Source of the DNA: Synechococcus sp. Cruz-7E5
Lineage (GTDB): Bacteria > Cyanobacteriota > Cyanobacteriia > PCC-6307 > Cyanobiaceae
Direction: 5' to 3'
DNA length: 64,000 nucleotides
NCBI RefSeq assembly: GCF_024345995.1
Contig: NZ_JAGQCE010000003.1
Location: forward strand, 48,759 to 112,758
The translations under genes and the position numbers were made by a program. How positions within the stretch are numbered: the first letter of the stretch is position 1; each line of letters begins with the position of its first letter. Under the pieces are notes generated by a model that did no database searches, was not told the origin of the DNA, and saw only the letters and a program-made list of their open reading frames with translations. Below are positions 18,983-28,580 of the stretch, piece by piece.

Positions 18983-21655
18983 TTAGCATGGGCCTTCCTG
19001 GGAACATGCTTCCGCTGGTCGAAGCCGCAGCCGCTCACGGCTCACACAACGGAGCTGCAGGGGACGCCCCAGCCGCTCCTGAATCCAGACGCGCACCTGC
19101 TCCGGGCGCAGGCTCCGCCCCTGGGAATCGATGCGGGCCGCAAGCTGAAACCGGCAGGACTCATCCTCTGCGGTCACCAGGGTGAGATCGTCGAGCCAGG
19201 GACGGCAGTCCCGCTGGCGCGGCCTCCCTTTCTTGTCGGTGTCGCTCCAGGGAAGTTCAGCCGCTGCGAGCAGGCTCACCATGGCAGCCCCCCAGGCTGC
19301 GGCGCCCGGGCCGGGGGAGTCGGCCACGAGCTCGGCCTGCCACTCAGCCCCCTCCAGCTCCTGGGACAGGCTCGGCGCGCGGACCGGCACCTCCTCCACA
19401 CCGGCCAGCACAAGTCCTTCGGGCAGGGTGGCCTGAAGCTGTGCCAAGGCGTCCGGGGGGGCGACCCTGCCGCTGAACTCCAGATCGAACCACTCGCCGC
19501 CGGCTTCCACCCCCAGGGGCAGCGCCAGGGCGAACTGCAGGCGGGGCAGCGGATGGAAACCACCGGTGAAGCTCACGGGCAGGCCGCTGCGGCGCAGGGC
19601 CCGCTCCATCAACCGCACCAGATCGAGGTGGCTCAGCAGGGCCAGGGAACCGGTTTTGCTGAAAGCGAAGCGCAGGCGCTGCAACCGCTCACTGGCCGGA
19701 GCGCGGCTGGGTTGCTGCACAGGGATAGGCGGAGCATTCACCACTACGTTGTGGCCGAACTCCGGCCCGCAGACGCCGCAACTGCTGCAGCCGTCGAAGG
19801 AGCAGTCGGGCACCACCACCGCGGCGAGCGCCCGCTGCAGGTCCTCCGCCAGCCAGGCCTTGTCGACACCGGTGTCAATGTGATCCCAGGGGAGGGGCTG
19901 GGCGCAGAAGGACGCCAGGTCTTCGGGCCCGAGGGCTTCGGTGGTGCCCCAGTCGCCCATCTCCAGGGCCCGGTAGCGGCCGCCCAGCCCAGCCGCCTCG
20001 ATGGCACCGGTCCAGGCGGCGTGGGTTGCCTCGATCGTCTCGAACCAGGCATCGAGGCCGGCACCGGCACGCCAGGCGGCCTCGATCACCGGCGCCAGGC
20101 GGCGATCACCCCGCCCCACGAAGTCCTCCATCGCCGAGAGGCGCGGATCGGTGAAATTCGTCTTGAGGCCCCTGAGCGTGCGCAGTTCCCGGCGCAGAAG
20201 CTCCTGGCGCCGCCGAAACTCCGATGTGGAAACGCTGTGCCACTGAAAGGGAGTGTGGGGCTTGGGGGTGAAGTTGCTGATCGTGAGATTCAGCTCCAGG
20301 CGCCCCAGGTCGCGGCACTGCTGCTGCAACGCCCGGCAGGTGTCGGCGATGCCGCGCACATCGGCATCGGTTTCACCAGGAAGGCCGATCATGAAATAGA
20401 GCTTGACCTTGCGGTAGCCGCTCTCCATGGCGGTGCGAATGCCGCGCAGCAGCTCGGCATCGGTGAGGCCCTTGTTGACGATGTCGCGCAGGCGCTGGGT
20501 ACCGGCCTCCGGGGCGAAGGTGAGCCCGGCCTTGCGGGTGCCGCCGAGGATATGGGCGATGTTCTGATCGAAGCGGTCGACCCGCTGACTGGGCAGGGTG
20601 AGGCTCACGTTGTGCTCGGCCAGGCGGTTGCGCAGCTCCACCCCCACCGCCGGCAGGGCCAGGTAGTCGGAGCAGCTGAGCGAAAGCAGGGAGAAATCGC
20701 TGTAGCCGGTGCGCTCCATACCCGTTTCCACCGCCTCGATCACCGCCTCGGGTTCCACGTCGCGGGCCGGGCGGGTGAGCATGCCGGGCTGACAGAAGCG
20801 GCAGCCACGGGTGCAGCCACGGCGGATCTCGATCGTGAGCCGGTCGTGGACGGTTTCGATGTGGGGCACCAGCCCCATGCCGTAGTGGGGCATGGGCGTG
20901 GCCACCCGGCGCAGCAGCCGCGGCGGCGCGCCGGCAACCAGTGGCACCAGGCTGATGCCATCGGGACCGGGGCCATAGAGCGATGGCACGTAGACCCCCG
21001 GCACCTGGGCCAGATCCAGCAGCAGGGCGGAGCGGCTGAGGCCGGCAGCCTTGCCTTCCGCCACCACCAGACCGATCTCGGGCAACAGTTCCTCGCCGTC
21101 GCCGAGGGCGATGAAATCGAAGAACGCGGCAAAGGGCTCGGGATTGCTGGTGGCAGTGGGGCCACCGGCGAAGATCAGCGGCGGTGCGGCGGGATCCGCC
21201 AAGGGCAGGTCGCCACGGCCTGAGGCGTGGATCGGCACATGGGCCAGATCCAGCATGTCCAGAATGTTGGTGGCTCCGAGCTCGTAGCTGAGGCTGAAGC
21301 CGAGCAGGTCGAAGGCGGGCAGGGGCCGGCGGCTTTCCACCGCGAACAGGGCCTGCTGCCGTTCCCGCAGCCGGGCGGCCAGATCCGGCGCCGGCAGGTA
21401 GGCCCGGTCGCAGAGCTGGCCGGGCACGGCGTTGAGGATCGAATAGAGAATGATGTGGCCCAGGTTGCTGGCACCCACCTCGTAGATCTCGGGGTAGGTG
21501 AGAGCCCAGCGCACGGCCGCGGCCGACCAGTCGCGGGGCTCCACCCCCAGCTCATTGCCGAGGTAGCGGCCGGGCCTGGCGATGGTCGGGTCCACCAGGC
21601 GATCGAAATCGATCGGTGCCCGCTCGATCGGCTCGCTCGCAGGGGCGACGGTCAC
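18983..21655 (-). CDS. TIGR03960-type radical SAM protein with DUF2344 domain
   Basis: This 890-residue protein joins a B12-binding-like N-terminal region, a radical SAM domain and a C-terminal TIGR03936/DUF2344 domain. The 4Fe-4S binding motif CTRGCRFC appears near residue 280, and the SAM-side features FMIGLPGETD and PEAGTQRLRD follow. The C-terminal part (RLRFAFSKTGSLALLSHLDLVR, FTGGFHPLPRL) is the DUF2344 module, which in many bacteria is a separate gene near rne. The reaction is unknown. It lies directly upstream of rne on the same strand, and the rne neighbourhood is widely conserved, which hints at a link to RNA metabolism; this is inference. Confidence 0.85.
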   Translation of the reverse strand: MTVAPASEPIERAPIDFDRLVDPTIARPGRYLGNELGVEPRDWSAAAVRWALTYPEIYEVGASNLGHIILYSILNAVPGQLCDRAYLPAPDLAARLRERQQALFAVESRRPLPAFDLLGFSLSYELGATNILDMLDLAHVPIHASGRGDLPLADPAAPPLIFAGGPTATSNPEPFAAFFDFIALGDGEELLPEIGLVVAEGKAAGLSRSALLLDLAQVPGVYVPSLYGPGPDGISLVPLVAGAPPRLLRRVATPMPHYGMGLVPHIETVHDRLTIEIRRGCTRGCRFCQPGMLTRPARDVEPEAVIEAVETGMERTGYSDFSLLSLSCSDYLALPAVGVELRNRLAEHNVSLTLPSQRVDRFDQNIAHILGGTRKAGLTFAPEAGTQRLRDIVNKGLTDAELLRGIRTAMESGYRKVKLYFMIGLPGETDADVRGIADTCRALQQQCRDLGRLELNLTISNFTPKPHTPFQWHSVSTSEFRRRQELLRRELRTLRGLKTNFTDPRLSAMEDFVGRGDRRLAPVIEAAWRAGAGLDAWFETIEATHAAWTGAIEAAGLGGRYRALEMGDWGTTEALGPEDLASFCAQPLPWDHIDTGVDKAWLAEDLQRALAAVVVPDCSFDGCSSCGVCGPEFGHNVVVNAPPIPVQQPSRAPASERLQRLRFAFSKTGSLALLSHLDLVRLMERALRRSGLPVSFTGGFHPLPRLQFALALPLGVEAGGEWFDLEFSGRVAPPDALAQLQATLPEGLVLAGVEEVPVRAPSLSQELEGAEWQAELVADSPGPGAAAWGAAMVSLLAAAELPWSDTDKKGRPRQRDCRPWLDDLTLVTAEDESCRFQLAARIDSQGRSLRPEQVRVWIQERLGRPLQLRCVSRERLRLRPAEACSQEGPC

Positions 21656-21740
21656 GGGGGGTGGCGGCTGGGTGCAGCCTTGATCGTATGGAGGCCAGAG
21701 ACCACGCAGGCAAAGCCGGACTTCCCCACCAAAGCATTAA

Positions 21741-21777
21741 CCATGCAAATCTGCGCTTATAATGCAGAAATGCATGG
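21741..21777 (+). promoter_or_regulatory. 14-bp hyphenated palindrome enclosing a TATAAT box
   Basis: The left arm CCATGCAAATCTGC (21741-21754) and right arm GCAGAAATGCATGG (21764-21777) pair at 12 of 14 positions. The 9-base loop holds TATAAT at 21758-21763. Both candidate ATG starts of the following gene (21743 and 21770) lie inside the arms. It could be an operator over the promoter or an RNA hairpin hiding the start site. The -35 region is weak. Confidence 0.5.
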
Positions 21778-23038
21778 CTATCTATTTAGGAATGCAGCCG
21801 CGGGCCTGGCGAAGGCCCTGGCTCGGGCGCCAGCGGCCCTGCTGCTGGGGCCACGCCAGTGCGGCAAGTCCACCCTGGCCAGAAAGCTTCTGGCGGAGCG
21901 CGGCGATGGCGTGCTGCTGGATCTCCAGGACCGCGGCGATCGGGCCAAGCTGGCGGAGCCGGAGCTGTTCCTCGAGGCCCACCGCAGCCAGCTGGTGTGT
22001 CTGGATGAAATCCAGCTACTGCCGGAGTTCTTCAGCCTGCTGCGCTCCGAGATCGACCGGGATCGCCGGCCCGGTCGCTTTCTGCTGCTGGGCTCGGCCT
22101 CCGGACCCCTGCTGCGCCAGAGCCAGGAAAGCCTGGCAGGACGCATCGCCCAGGTGGAACTCACTCCATTTCTGCTGCAGGAGGTAACCGGCACCAGCAG
22201 CTGGCAGCAGCTGTGGCTGCGCGGTGGCTTCCCGGAGAGCCTGCTGGCCGCCACGGGAGAAGACAGCATCGACTGGCGTGAGGACTTCATCCACACCTTC
22301 CTGGGACGGGATATCGCCTCCCTCGAGCTGGGGCTGCCTCTGCCACTCATGGAGCGGCTGTGGCGCCTTCTTGCCCACAGCCAGGGCCAGACTCTGAATG
22401 CCAGCAGACTGTCGGGGCTGCTGGACCTACGCAGCACCCGGCTGCAGCAGCTGCTGGCAGTGCTGGAGCAAACCTTCATGCTGCGGCGCCTGCCGCCGCT
22501 GGAAGCGAACCTGAGCAAGCGGCTGGTGCGCTCGCCCAAGCTCTATTTGCGCGACAGCGGCCTGCTGCACAACCTGCTCGGCATCGAGACCTACGACGAC
22601 CTCCTGGCCCACCCCCAGGCCGGCGAGAGCTGGGAGGGCTTCGTGATCGAGCAGCTGATTGCTGCCCATCCACGCTGGCGCGCCCATTTCCTGCGCACCA
22701 GCAATGGGGCCGAACTTGATCTGGTGCTGGAGCGGGGCCAGCGCCGGCGGGTGTACGAAATCAAACTCTCAAAAGCCCCGAAGCTCTCACGCGGCTTCCA
22801 TGAGCTGGTGCAACAGCTCCAACCGGAGCGGGCGGAACTGATCGCGCCGGTGGATGGGAGCTATGCAGTGAAACCAGGCATCTGGGTGCGGTCGCCGCTG
22901 GAAGCCAGCCAGCCCACCACCGGCTCCATAGGACAATCCGACCAGTCCCAGCAGCTCCGCGCGAGATGGTTCAGATCAACGGCAACTATCTCAAGCTCAA
23001 GGCGGGATATCTCTTCCCGGAGATCGCCCGCCGGGTGA
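21770..23038 (+). CDS. AAA-type ATPase with DUF4143 C-terminal domain
   Basis: The protein has a Walker A motif [12 protein letters not shown] and Walker [11 protein letters not shown], then a C-terminal DUF4143 module with [26 protein letters not shown] and the nuclease-like core [21 protein letters not shown]. Such AAA_14/DUF4143 proteins are frequent, patchily distributed and of unknown role. I prefer the ATG at 21770 ([13 protein letters not shown]), which fits relatives and lies just after a TATAAT box; ATG 21743 would add nine residues. The last 24 codons run through the start of dapL in another frame, giving a Ser/Arg-rich tail unlike the family, so the native stop has probably been lost. 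Confidence 0.8.
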   Translation: MHGYLFRNAAAGLAKALARAPAALLLGPRQCGKSTLARKLLAERGDGVLLDLQDRGDRAKLAEPELFLEAHRSQLVCLDEIQLLPEFFSLLRSEIDRDRRPGRFLLLGSASGPLLRQSQESLAGRIAQVELTPFLLQEVTGTSSWQQLWLRGGFPESLLAATGEDSIDWREDFIHTFLGRDIASLELGLPLPLMERLWRLLAHSQGQTLNASRLSGLLDLRSTRLQQLLAVLEQTFMLRRLPPLEANLSKRLVRSPKLYLRDSGLLHNLLGIETYDDLLAHPQAGESWEGFVIEQLIAAHPRWRAHFLRTSNGAELDLVLERGQRRRVYEIKLSKAPKLSRGFHELVQQLQPERAELIAPVDGSYAVKPGIWVRSPLEASQPTTGSIGQSDQSQQLRARWFRSTATISSSRRDISSRRSPAG

Positions 23039-24225
23039 AGGCGTTTGCCGAAGCCCACCCCGAGGCCCAGTTGATTCGCCTGGGCATCGGTGATGTCACT
23101 GAACCCCTCCCCCTGGCCTGCCGCGAGGCGATGAAAACGGCCATCGACGCCATGGGAACCCACGAGGGCTTCCACGGCTACGGCCCCGAGCAGGGCTACC
23201 TGTGGCTGCGGGAGGCGATCGCCCAGCACGATTTCCAGGCCCGCGGCTGCCAGATCAGCGCCGAGGAGATCTTCGTGTCTGACGGCAGCAAATGCGACAG
23301 CGCCAACATCCTTGACATCCTCGGGCCGGACAACCGCATCGCCGTGACCGACCCGGTGTATCCGGTTTATGTAGACAGCAATGTGATGGCCGGCCGCACC
23401 GGCGACGCTGATGGCAACGGCCAGTACGGCGGCCTCACCTACCTGCCGATCAATGCCGAGAACGGCTTCAGCGCCCAGATCCCAAGCGAGCCGGTGGATC
23501 TGATCTATCTCTGCTTCCCCAACAACCCCACCGGCGCGGTGGCCACCAGGGAGAAGCTCAAAGCCTGGGTGGACTACGCCCGCGCCAATGGCGCCCTGAT
23601 CCTGTTCGATGCCGCCTACGAGGCCTTCATCCAGGACCCCGAACTGCCCCATTCCATCTATGAGATCGAGGGGGCGCGGGAGTGCGCGATCGAGTTCCGC
23701 TCCTTCTCAAAGAATGCCGGCTTCACCGGCACCCGCTGTGCGCTCACGGTGGTGCCCCGGGGCCTGATGGGCACCAGCGCGGAGGGGGAGAGCGCCGAGC
23801 TCTGGGCCCTGTGGAACCGCCGCCAGAGCACCAAATTCAATGGGGTCAGCTATGTCGTGCAGCGAGGTGCCGAAGCGGTGTACTCGGCCGAAGGCCAGGC
23901 CCAGGTGAAGGCGCTGGTGGCCTTCTACATGGAGAACGCGGCGATCATCCGCCGGGAACTCACTGCCGCCGGCCTGCAGGTGCACGGCGGCGAGCAGGCC
24001 CCTTATGTGTGGTTGAAAACCCCTGAGGGGGTGGATTCCTGGGGCTTTTTCGACCAGCTCCTAAACGAGGCCCATGTGGTGGGCACGCCAGGCAGCGGCT
24101 TCGGCGCCGCCGGTGAGGGCTACTTCCGGCTCTCGGCCTTCAACAGCCGGGCAAATGTGGAGGAGGCGATGGCCAGGATCGCGCGGGGCTGCTTGATGCC
24201 TTCGACCGCCGGGGCCGCCGCCTAA
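22966..24225 (+). CDS. dapL: LL-diaminopimelate aminotransferase
   Basis: DapL converts tetrahydrodipicolinate directly to LL-diaminopimelate with glutamate as donor, the short lysine/peptidoglycan pathway used by plants and cyanobacteria. The 419 residues begin [24 protein letters not shown], the family signature. The PLP-binding lysine is Lys249 in [12 protein letters not shown], and [11 protein letters not shown] is the conserved Asn-Pro segment. The start codon lies 73 bases inside the upstream ATPase gene in another frame. clpS follows closely on the same strand. Confidence 0.95.
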   Translation: MVQINGNYLKLKAGYLFPEIARRVKAFAEAHPEAQLIRLGIGDVTEPLPLACREAMKTAIDAMGTHEGFHGYGPEQGYLWLREAIAQHDFQARGCQISAEEIFVSDGSKCDSANILDILGPDNRIAVTDPVYPVYVDSNVMAGRTGDADGNGQYGGLTYLPINAENGFSAQIPSEPVDLIYLCFPNNPTGAVATREKLKAWVDYARANGALILFDAAYEAFIQDPELPHSIYEIEGARECAIEFRSFSKNAGFTGTRCALTVVPRGLMGTSAEGESAELWALWNRRQSTKFNGVSYVVQRGAEAVYSAEGQAQVKALVAFYMENAAIIRRELTAAGLQVHGGEQAPYVWLKTPEGVDSWGFFDQLLNEAHVVGTPGSGFGAAGEGYFRLSAFNSRANVEEAMARIARGCLMPSTAGAAA

Positions 24226-24289
24226 TTTGGGACCCTGCTCCGCGGGCCAAGGTCCTGTCGCCAGCGATACCCCCAACTGTTCCTGCCGG

Positions 24290-24637
24290 ATGATCGTCTC
24301 CCCTTTGCTGATGGCTCCTCCCCTCGCCGTGGAAACCCCCAGCCGCTCGCCCGGCGGTGCCGCGGTGATCGAGAAGGAGAAGCAGCGGGTGCGCAAGCCC
24401 TCGCCTCGCTACAAGGTGCTTCTGCACAACGATCCCGTGAATTCGATGGAGTACGTGGTGGGCACCCTGCGCCAGGTGGTGCCCTCCCTCAGTGAACAGG
24501 ACGCCATCGCCGTGATGCTGGAAGCACACAACACCGGCGTCGGCCTGGTGATCGTCTGCGATCTGGAGCCCGCTGAGTTCTACAGCGAGACCCTCAAGGC
24601 CAAAGGCCTGACCAGCACGATCGAGCCGGAGAGCTGA
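24290..24637 (+). CDS. clpS: ATP-dependent Clp protease adaptor ClpS
   Basis: ClpS hands substrates with N-degron residues to the ClpC/ClpA-ClpP protease. The core YKVLLHNDPVNSMEYVVGTLRQVV carries the Asn-Asp residues that form the N-degron pocket, and the C-terminal LEAHNTGVGLVIVCDLEPAEFY is typical of cyanobacterial ClpS1. Two starts are possible: ATG 24290 (115 residues) or ATG 24311 (108 residues); neither has a clear ribosome binding site. The stop codon abuts the GTG start of the following membrane protease gene. Confidence 0.9.
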   Translation: MIVSPLLMAPPLAVETPSRSPGGAAVIEKEKQRVRKPSPRYKVLLHNDPVNSMEYVVGTLRQVVPSLSEQDAIAVMLEAHNTGVGLVIVCDLEPAEFYSETLKAKGLTSTIEPES

Positions 24638-25465
24638 GTGCCGCGGCGCGCCTGGCTGGGCTGGATCGGCACCCTGCTCTACCTACCGGTGCTCTATGGC
24701 CTCGGCTGGTTGACGGTGCAACCGTTGGTGGCGACAGGCCTTCTGGGTGGTTGGAGGGCTGATCAGATCGCCCTGCTGGGCACGGGGATCTCCTTCCTGC
24801 TGCTGCTGCTGACCCTGCCCCTGCGCCTGGGCCGGACCTGGGGTGAACGGCGGCCTTGGCAGGCACTCGGCGTTGCCATGGGCTGGGGTGTGGGTCTGCG
24901 CTCCCTGCTGCGCGGTCTGCTCAAAGCCCTGCTGCTGCTGGTCTTCGTGGCGGGTCTGCTGCTGATCAGCGGGCAGGCCAGCTGGAATGGCGGACTGACG
25001 TCAGCCCAGGTATTCAATGCCGTGCTGCTGATCCTGGGGGTCGGTTTCGCCGAAGAACTGGTGTTCCGCGGCTGGCTCTGGGGTGAGCTGAGACAGCGGC
25101 TGGGTGGGGGAGCACAGGCCGATCAGCGGGCCCTGATCGCCCAGGCGGCAATCTTCAGCCTCGCCCACACCCGCTTCAATCTCGGCGTCGCGCCGATGTC
25201 CGGGCTGCTGGTGGGTCTGCTGCTGCTGGGACTGGCGCTGGGGCTGCAGCGGCGAGCCGACGGCGGCTCCCTCTGGGGTGCCGTGGGCCTGCACGGTGGC
25301 CTGGTGGGGGGATGGTTTTCCCTGCTGGCCGGACCGCTGCAGATCAGCCCTGAAGTGCCTCTCTGGCTGGCCGGCCCCGGTGGGGCTGATCCCAATCCGA
25401 TCGGCGGCCTGCTGGGCTGGGCAGGACTGGCCGCTCTGCTCTGGGTGCGGCGGCGCTTCTGGTGA
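24638..25465 (+). CDS. CPBP family intramembrane metalloprotease
   Basis: This 275-residue polytopic membrane protein belongs to the CPBP (Abi, Rce1-like) family of glutamate-type intramembrane proteases. The active-site motif is EELVFRG (Glu139, Glu140, Arg144), with His177 in FSLAH and His219 in GLHGG. About seven hydrophobic segments are seen. The GTG start follows the clpS stop without spacing, so translation is likely coupled. Family members in bacteria are linked to peptide processing or immunity; the target here is unknown. Confidence 0.85.
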   Translation: MPRRAWLGWIGTLLYLPVLYGLGWLTVQPLVATGLLGGWRADQIALLGTGISFLLLLLTLPLRLGRTWGERRPWQALGVAMGWGVGLRSLLRGLLKALLLLVFVAGLLLISGQASWNGGLTSAQVFNAVLLILGVGFAEELVFRGWLWGELRQRLGGGAQADQRALIAQAAIFSLAHTRFNLGVAPMSGLLVGLLLLGLALGLQRRADGGSLWGAVGLHGGLVGGWFSLLAGPLQISPEVPLWLAGPGGADPNPIGGLLGWAGLAALLWVRRRFW

Positions 25466-25472
25466 GCCGGGA

Positions 25473-27092
25473 TCAGCGCACCGCCGTGGCCAGCGCCTTG
25501 CGGCCCTCCACCGGCGCATGCAGCGCCTCCTCCAACGGAGCCAAGCCGTAGTTCCGCTCGAGCAGCGCCATCACGGTGCGGCCGAAATCGCCGGGGTTGG
25601 TCTCGAAGGCCTCCAGGCAGATCCGACCGAACACGCTGCCCATCGGCTCGGGATTCCAGAGCAGCTTGCGGGCCGTCCAGGGCATCATGCTCATGGGGTT
25701 GTAGCCGGGCTCGATCAGGCCCTGCTCGAAGCCGTACTGCTCCAGGTGGGTGTGGGGCTGCAGGCCGATGAAGAAGATGGCCGGCTCCACCTTGTCGGCC
25801 CCGAAAATGCGCTCCAGTTCGCGGTGATAGGCCACGGTCTGGCGGATGGTTTCAGGTCGCTCGTCGATCACGTTGAAGGAGTAATTCACTGACACGTGCT
25901 CTCGGAAACCAGCTCTGGCCAGCAGGCGGCAGTTCTCCAGAACGGTGCGCAGGTTGTAGCCCATCCGCATCTTGCGCACCAGCTCCTGGCTGCCGGAGGT
26001 GATGCCGATCTCGAAGTAGTCCATGCCGGTGGCCACCATCAGCTCTGCCAGCTCGGCGTCGATGTTGTCAGCGCGGATGTAGGCCGCCCAGCGGATGTCG
26101 TCCATGCCCGCCGCCAGAATCGCCCGAAGCAACTGTTTGGCGTCTTCGATGTAGCGACGGGCCGGAATGAACTGGGCGTCCGTGAACCAGAAGCCGCGCA
26201 CACCACGGTCGTAGAGCTGGCGCATCTCGGCCACCACCTCCTCCACCGGATTCACCCGCACCGCCTTGCCTTCCACCACGGTGTAGACGCAGTAGCAGCA
26301 GTTGTGGGGGCAGCCGCGTTTGGTCTGCACGCCAACGTAGAAATCACCTCCCTCGAGATACCAGTCGAGCTGGGGCCAGATCGAGGCGATGTAGGGGTAG
26401 TCGCAGGCGGTTTTGATCACCCCCTCGGGCTGCTCATGGATCAGGCCCTCCCGAGGCTGCTCGCCCACCACGTAGCAGCGCTCGGAAGCCAGGGAGCGGC
26501 CGCTGATCAGCTTCTCCAGCAGGGGCTCCCCTTCCCCCACCGAGACCACGGTGCCCGCCGGCAGGCTCTTGCCGAGCTGCTCGTAGAACACGCTCACCGC
26601 CCCGCCGCCGATCACCACCCGCGCCCCCGGCTGGAAGCGGCGGGCACGGCGCAGGCCTCGGCGCACCAGACGCAAGTTGCGCCAGAGCTCGCCGTAGAAA
26701 GCCCCCATCAGGCGCAGGCCACCGAGGGCACCCCGCAGGCGCCGGATGGGATTGGAGGCATAGAACACCTCGAAGGAGTTCTGCAGGGGATTACCGCCGC
26801 GGCCATCCACCGGCGCATAGATCTGAATGTCGCGCCAGGAGTACACCAGCAGGGTGGGGCGGAAGGCCTCGATCGTGGCCAGCAGCACCCGCTCCACATC
26901 CAGCAGGGGCAGGGCTGCCAGATCGAGGATTCGCTGGGGCAGTTCCGGGAAGCGTTTGTGCAGGTGATCGGCCAGATAGACCGGGCCGATCGGGAAGATC
27001 GGATTGCAGGGCAGGCGAATCAGAAGCACCCGCTCAGAGTCTGCGCCGGAGACTGGCGGGTTCGCTTCCAACTGCTGCTCAGGCCGCGCCAT
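25473..27092 (-). CDS. B12-binding-domain radical SAM protein
   Basis: The 539-residue protein has an N-terminal cobalamin-binding-like Rossmann region (LLIRLPCNPIFPIGPVYLADHL, and GARVVIGGGAVSVF) and a radical SAM barrel with the cluster motif CPHNCCYC at about residues 258-265. This puts it with the class B radical SAM methyltransferases or cyclases such as BchE, but the substrate cannot be read from sequence. Start at the ATG at 27092. It converges with the CPBP protease gene (7-base gap) and diverges from psbA across 234 bases, which suggests, without proving, a light- or pigment-related role. Confidence 0.8.
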   Translation of the reverse strand: MARPEQQLEANPPVSGADSERVLLIRLPCNPIFPIGPVYLADHLHKRFPELPQRILDLAALPLLDVERVLLATIEAFRPTLLVYSWRDIQIYAPVDGRGGNPLQNSFEVFYASNPIRRLRGALGGLRLMGAFYGELWRNLRLVRRGLRRARRFQPGARVVIGGGAVSVFYEQLGKSLPAGTVVSVGEGEPLLEKLISGRSLASERCYVVGEQPREGLIHEQPEGVIKTACDYPYIASIWPQLDWYLEGGDFYVGVQTKRGCPHNCCYCVYTVVEGKAVRVNPVEEVVAEMRQLYDRGVRGFWFTDAQFIPARRYIEDAKQLLRAILAAGMDDIRWAAYIRADNIDAELAELMVATGMDYFEIGITSGSQELVRKMRMGYNLRTVLENCRLLARAGFREHVSVNYSFNVIDERPETIRQTVAYHRELERIFGADKVEPAIFFIGLQPHTHLEQYGFEQGLIEPGYNPMSMMPWTARKLLWNPEPMGSVFGRICLEAFETNPGDFGRTVMALLERNYGLAPLEEALHAPVEGRKALATAVR

Positions 27093-27197
27093 CGGCTTCC
27101 TCAGGCAAGGCCGGACGCTAACAAGCGTGCATGCGGGGAAGTGGCCCGGCCTGGAAGATCAGCCAGCCCACCGAAGCCGGAAGCAAACCTTAAGCGC

Positions 27198-27227
27198 TTC
27201 ACACATCCCGCAATGGTCTGTTACATT
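27198..27227 (+). promoter_or_regulatory. Putative psbA promoter
   Basis: TTCACA at 27198-27203 and TACATT at 27222-27227 are separated by 18 bases and match the sigma-70 -35 and -10 hexamers at 5 of 6 and 4 of 6 positions. Transcription would begin near 27234 and leave a leader of about 90 bases before the psbA ATG. Confidence 0.45.
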
Positions 27228-27326
27228 GCAGCAGGCGACAGGCTTTCGGGCCCACCGGACAGGAATTCCTGATCCGTTTTGTCGTTCTACCTACCCGCTC
27301 CTTCCGGGGCACACACTCACGCTCTC

Positions 27327-28406
27327 ATGACCACCACCCTTCAGCAGCGCCAGGGCGCGTCTGCCTGGAGCCAGTTCTGCGAGTGGGTCACCTCCACCAA
27401 CAACCGCCTCTACGTGGGCTGGTTCGGTGTGCTGATGATCCCCACCCTGCTGGCTGCCACGATCTGCTTCATCGTGGCCTTCATCGCTGCACCTCCCGTC
27501 GACATCGACGGCATCCGTGAGCCCGTTGCCGGCTCGCTGCTTTACGGCAACAACATCATCTCCGGCGCCGTTGTTCCTTCCAGCAACGCCATCGGCCTGC
27601 ACTTCTACCCGATCTGGGAAGCCGCCAGCCTCGACGAGTGGCTGTACAACGGCGGTCCCTACCAGCTGGTGGTCTTCCACTTCCTGATCGGCGTCTTCTG
27701 CTACATGGGCCGCGAGTGGGAACTCTCCTACCGCCTCGGCATGCGCCCCTGGATCTGCGTGGCTTACAGCGCCCCTGTGGCCGCTGCCTCGGCTGTGTTC
27801 CTGATCTACCCCTTCGGTCAGGGTTCCTTCTCTGACGGCATGCCCCTCGGCATCTCCGGCACCTTCAACTACATGCTGGTGTTCCAGGCAGAGCACAACA
27901 TCCTGATGCACCCCTTCCACATGCTGGGTGTGGCTGGTGTGTTCGGTGGCTCCCTGTTCTCCGCCATGCACGGTTCACTGGTGACCAGCTCCCTGGTGCG
28001 TGAAACCACCGAGAGCGAGAGCCAGAACTACGGTTACAAGTTTGGCCAAGAGGAAGAGACCTACAACATCGTGGCTGCCCACGGTTACTTCGGTCGCCTG
28101 ATCTTCCAATACGCCTCGTTCAACAACAGCCGCAGCCTGCACTTCTTCCTGGCTGCCTGGCCCGTGATCGGCATCTGGTTCACCGCCCTTGGCGTGAGCA
28201 CGATGGCCTTCAACCTGAACGGTTTCAACTTCAACCAGTCGATCCTCGATGGCCAGGGCCGCGTGATCAACACCTGGGCTGATGTGCTGAACCGCGCTGG
28301 TCTGGGCATGGAAGTGATGCACGAGCGCAACGCTCACAACTTCCCGCTTGACCTGGCATCTGCAGAAGCCACCCCTGTGGCACTGACCGCCCCGGCGATC
28401 GGCTGA
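27327..28406 (+). CDS. psbA: Photosystem II D1 protein, Glu130 (high-light) form
   Basis: D1 carries the redox cofactors and most Mn-cluster ligands of photosystem II. The ATG at 27327 gives 359 residues starting [12 protein letters not shown], the standard D1 start. Tyr161 (YZ) and Asp170 (Mn ligand) are in place. Residue 130 is Glu ([10 protein letters not shown]), the feature of the D1:2 form that dominates under high light or stress in picocyanobacteria; the low-light form has Gln. The C-terminal extension after Ala344 is 15 residues ([15 protein letters not shown]), to be removed by CtpA. A strong terminator follows, so it is monocistronic. Confidence 0.97.
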   Translation: MTTTLQQRQGASAWSQFCEWVTSTNNRLYVGWFGVLMIPTLLAATICFIVAFIAAPPVDIDGIREPVAGSLLYGNNIISGAVVPSSNAIGLHFYPIWEAASLDEWLYNGGPYQLVVFHFLIGVFCYMGREWELSYRLGMRPWICVAYSAPVAAASAVFLIYPFGQGSFSDGMPLGISGTFNYMLVFQAEHNILMHPFHMLGVAGVFGGSLFSAMHGSLVTSSLVRETTESESQNYGYKFGQEEETYNIVAAHGYFGRLIFQYASFNNSRSLHFFLAAWPVIGIWFTALGVSTMAFNLNGFNFNQSILDGQGRVINTWADVLNRAGLGMEVMHERNAHNFPLDLASAEATPVALTAPAIG

Positions 28407-28465
28407 TTCAACCGGTTGGTCCTTGCGGTCCACCAGCTGATTCAACTCAGTTCAATAGGAATGAA

Positions 28466-28492
28466 AGCCTCCGCCTTGGCGGGGGCTTTTTT
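28466..28492 (+). terminator. Rho-independent terminator of psbA
   Basis: AGCCTCCGC pairs with GCGGGGGCT (one G-U pair) over a short loop and is followed by a run of T residues, 60 bases after the psbA stop. Confidence 0.88.
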
Positions 28493-28580
28493 ATGGCTCA
28501 TACCTGCAGCTCCATGACCCCAGCAGCTCCAGGAGCGATCATCCACAGAGCAATCAGTCGGAGCTGCGGGGGCTGCCCCT

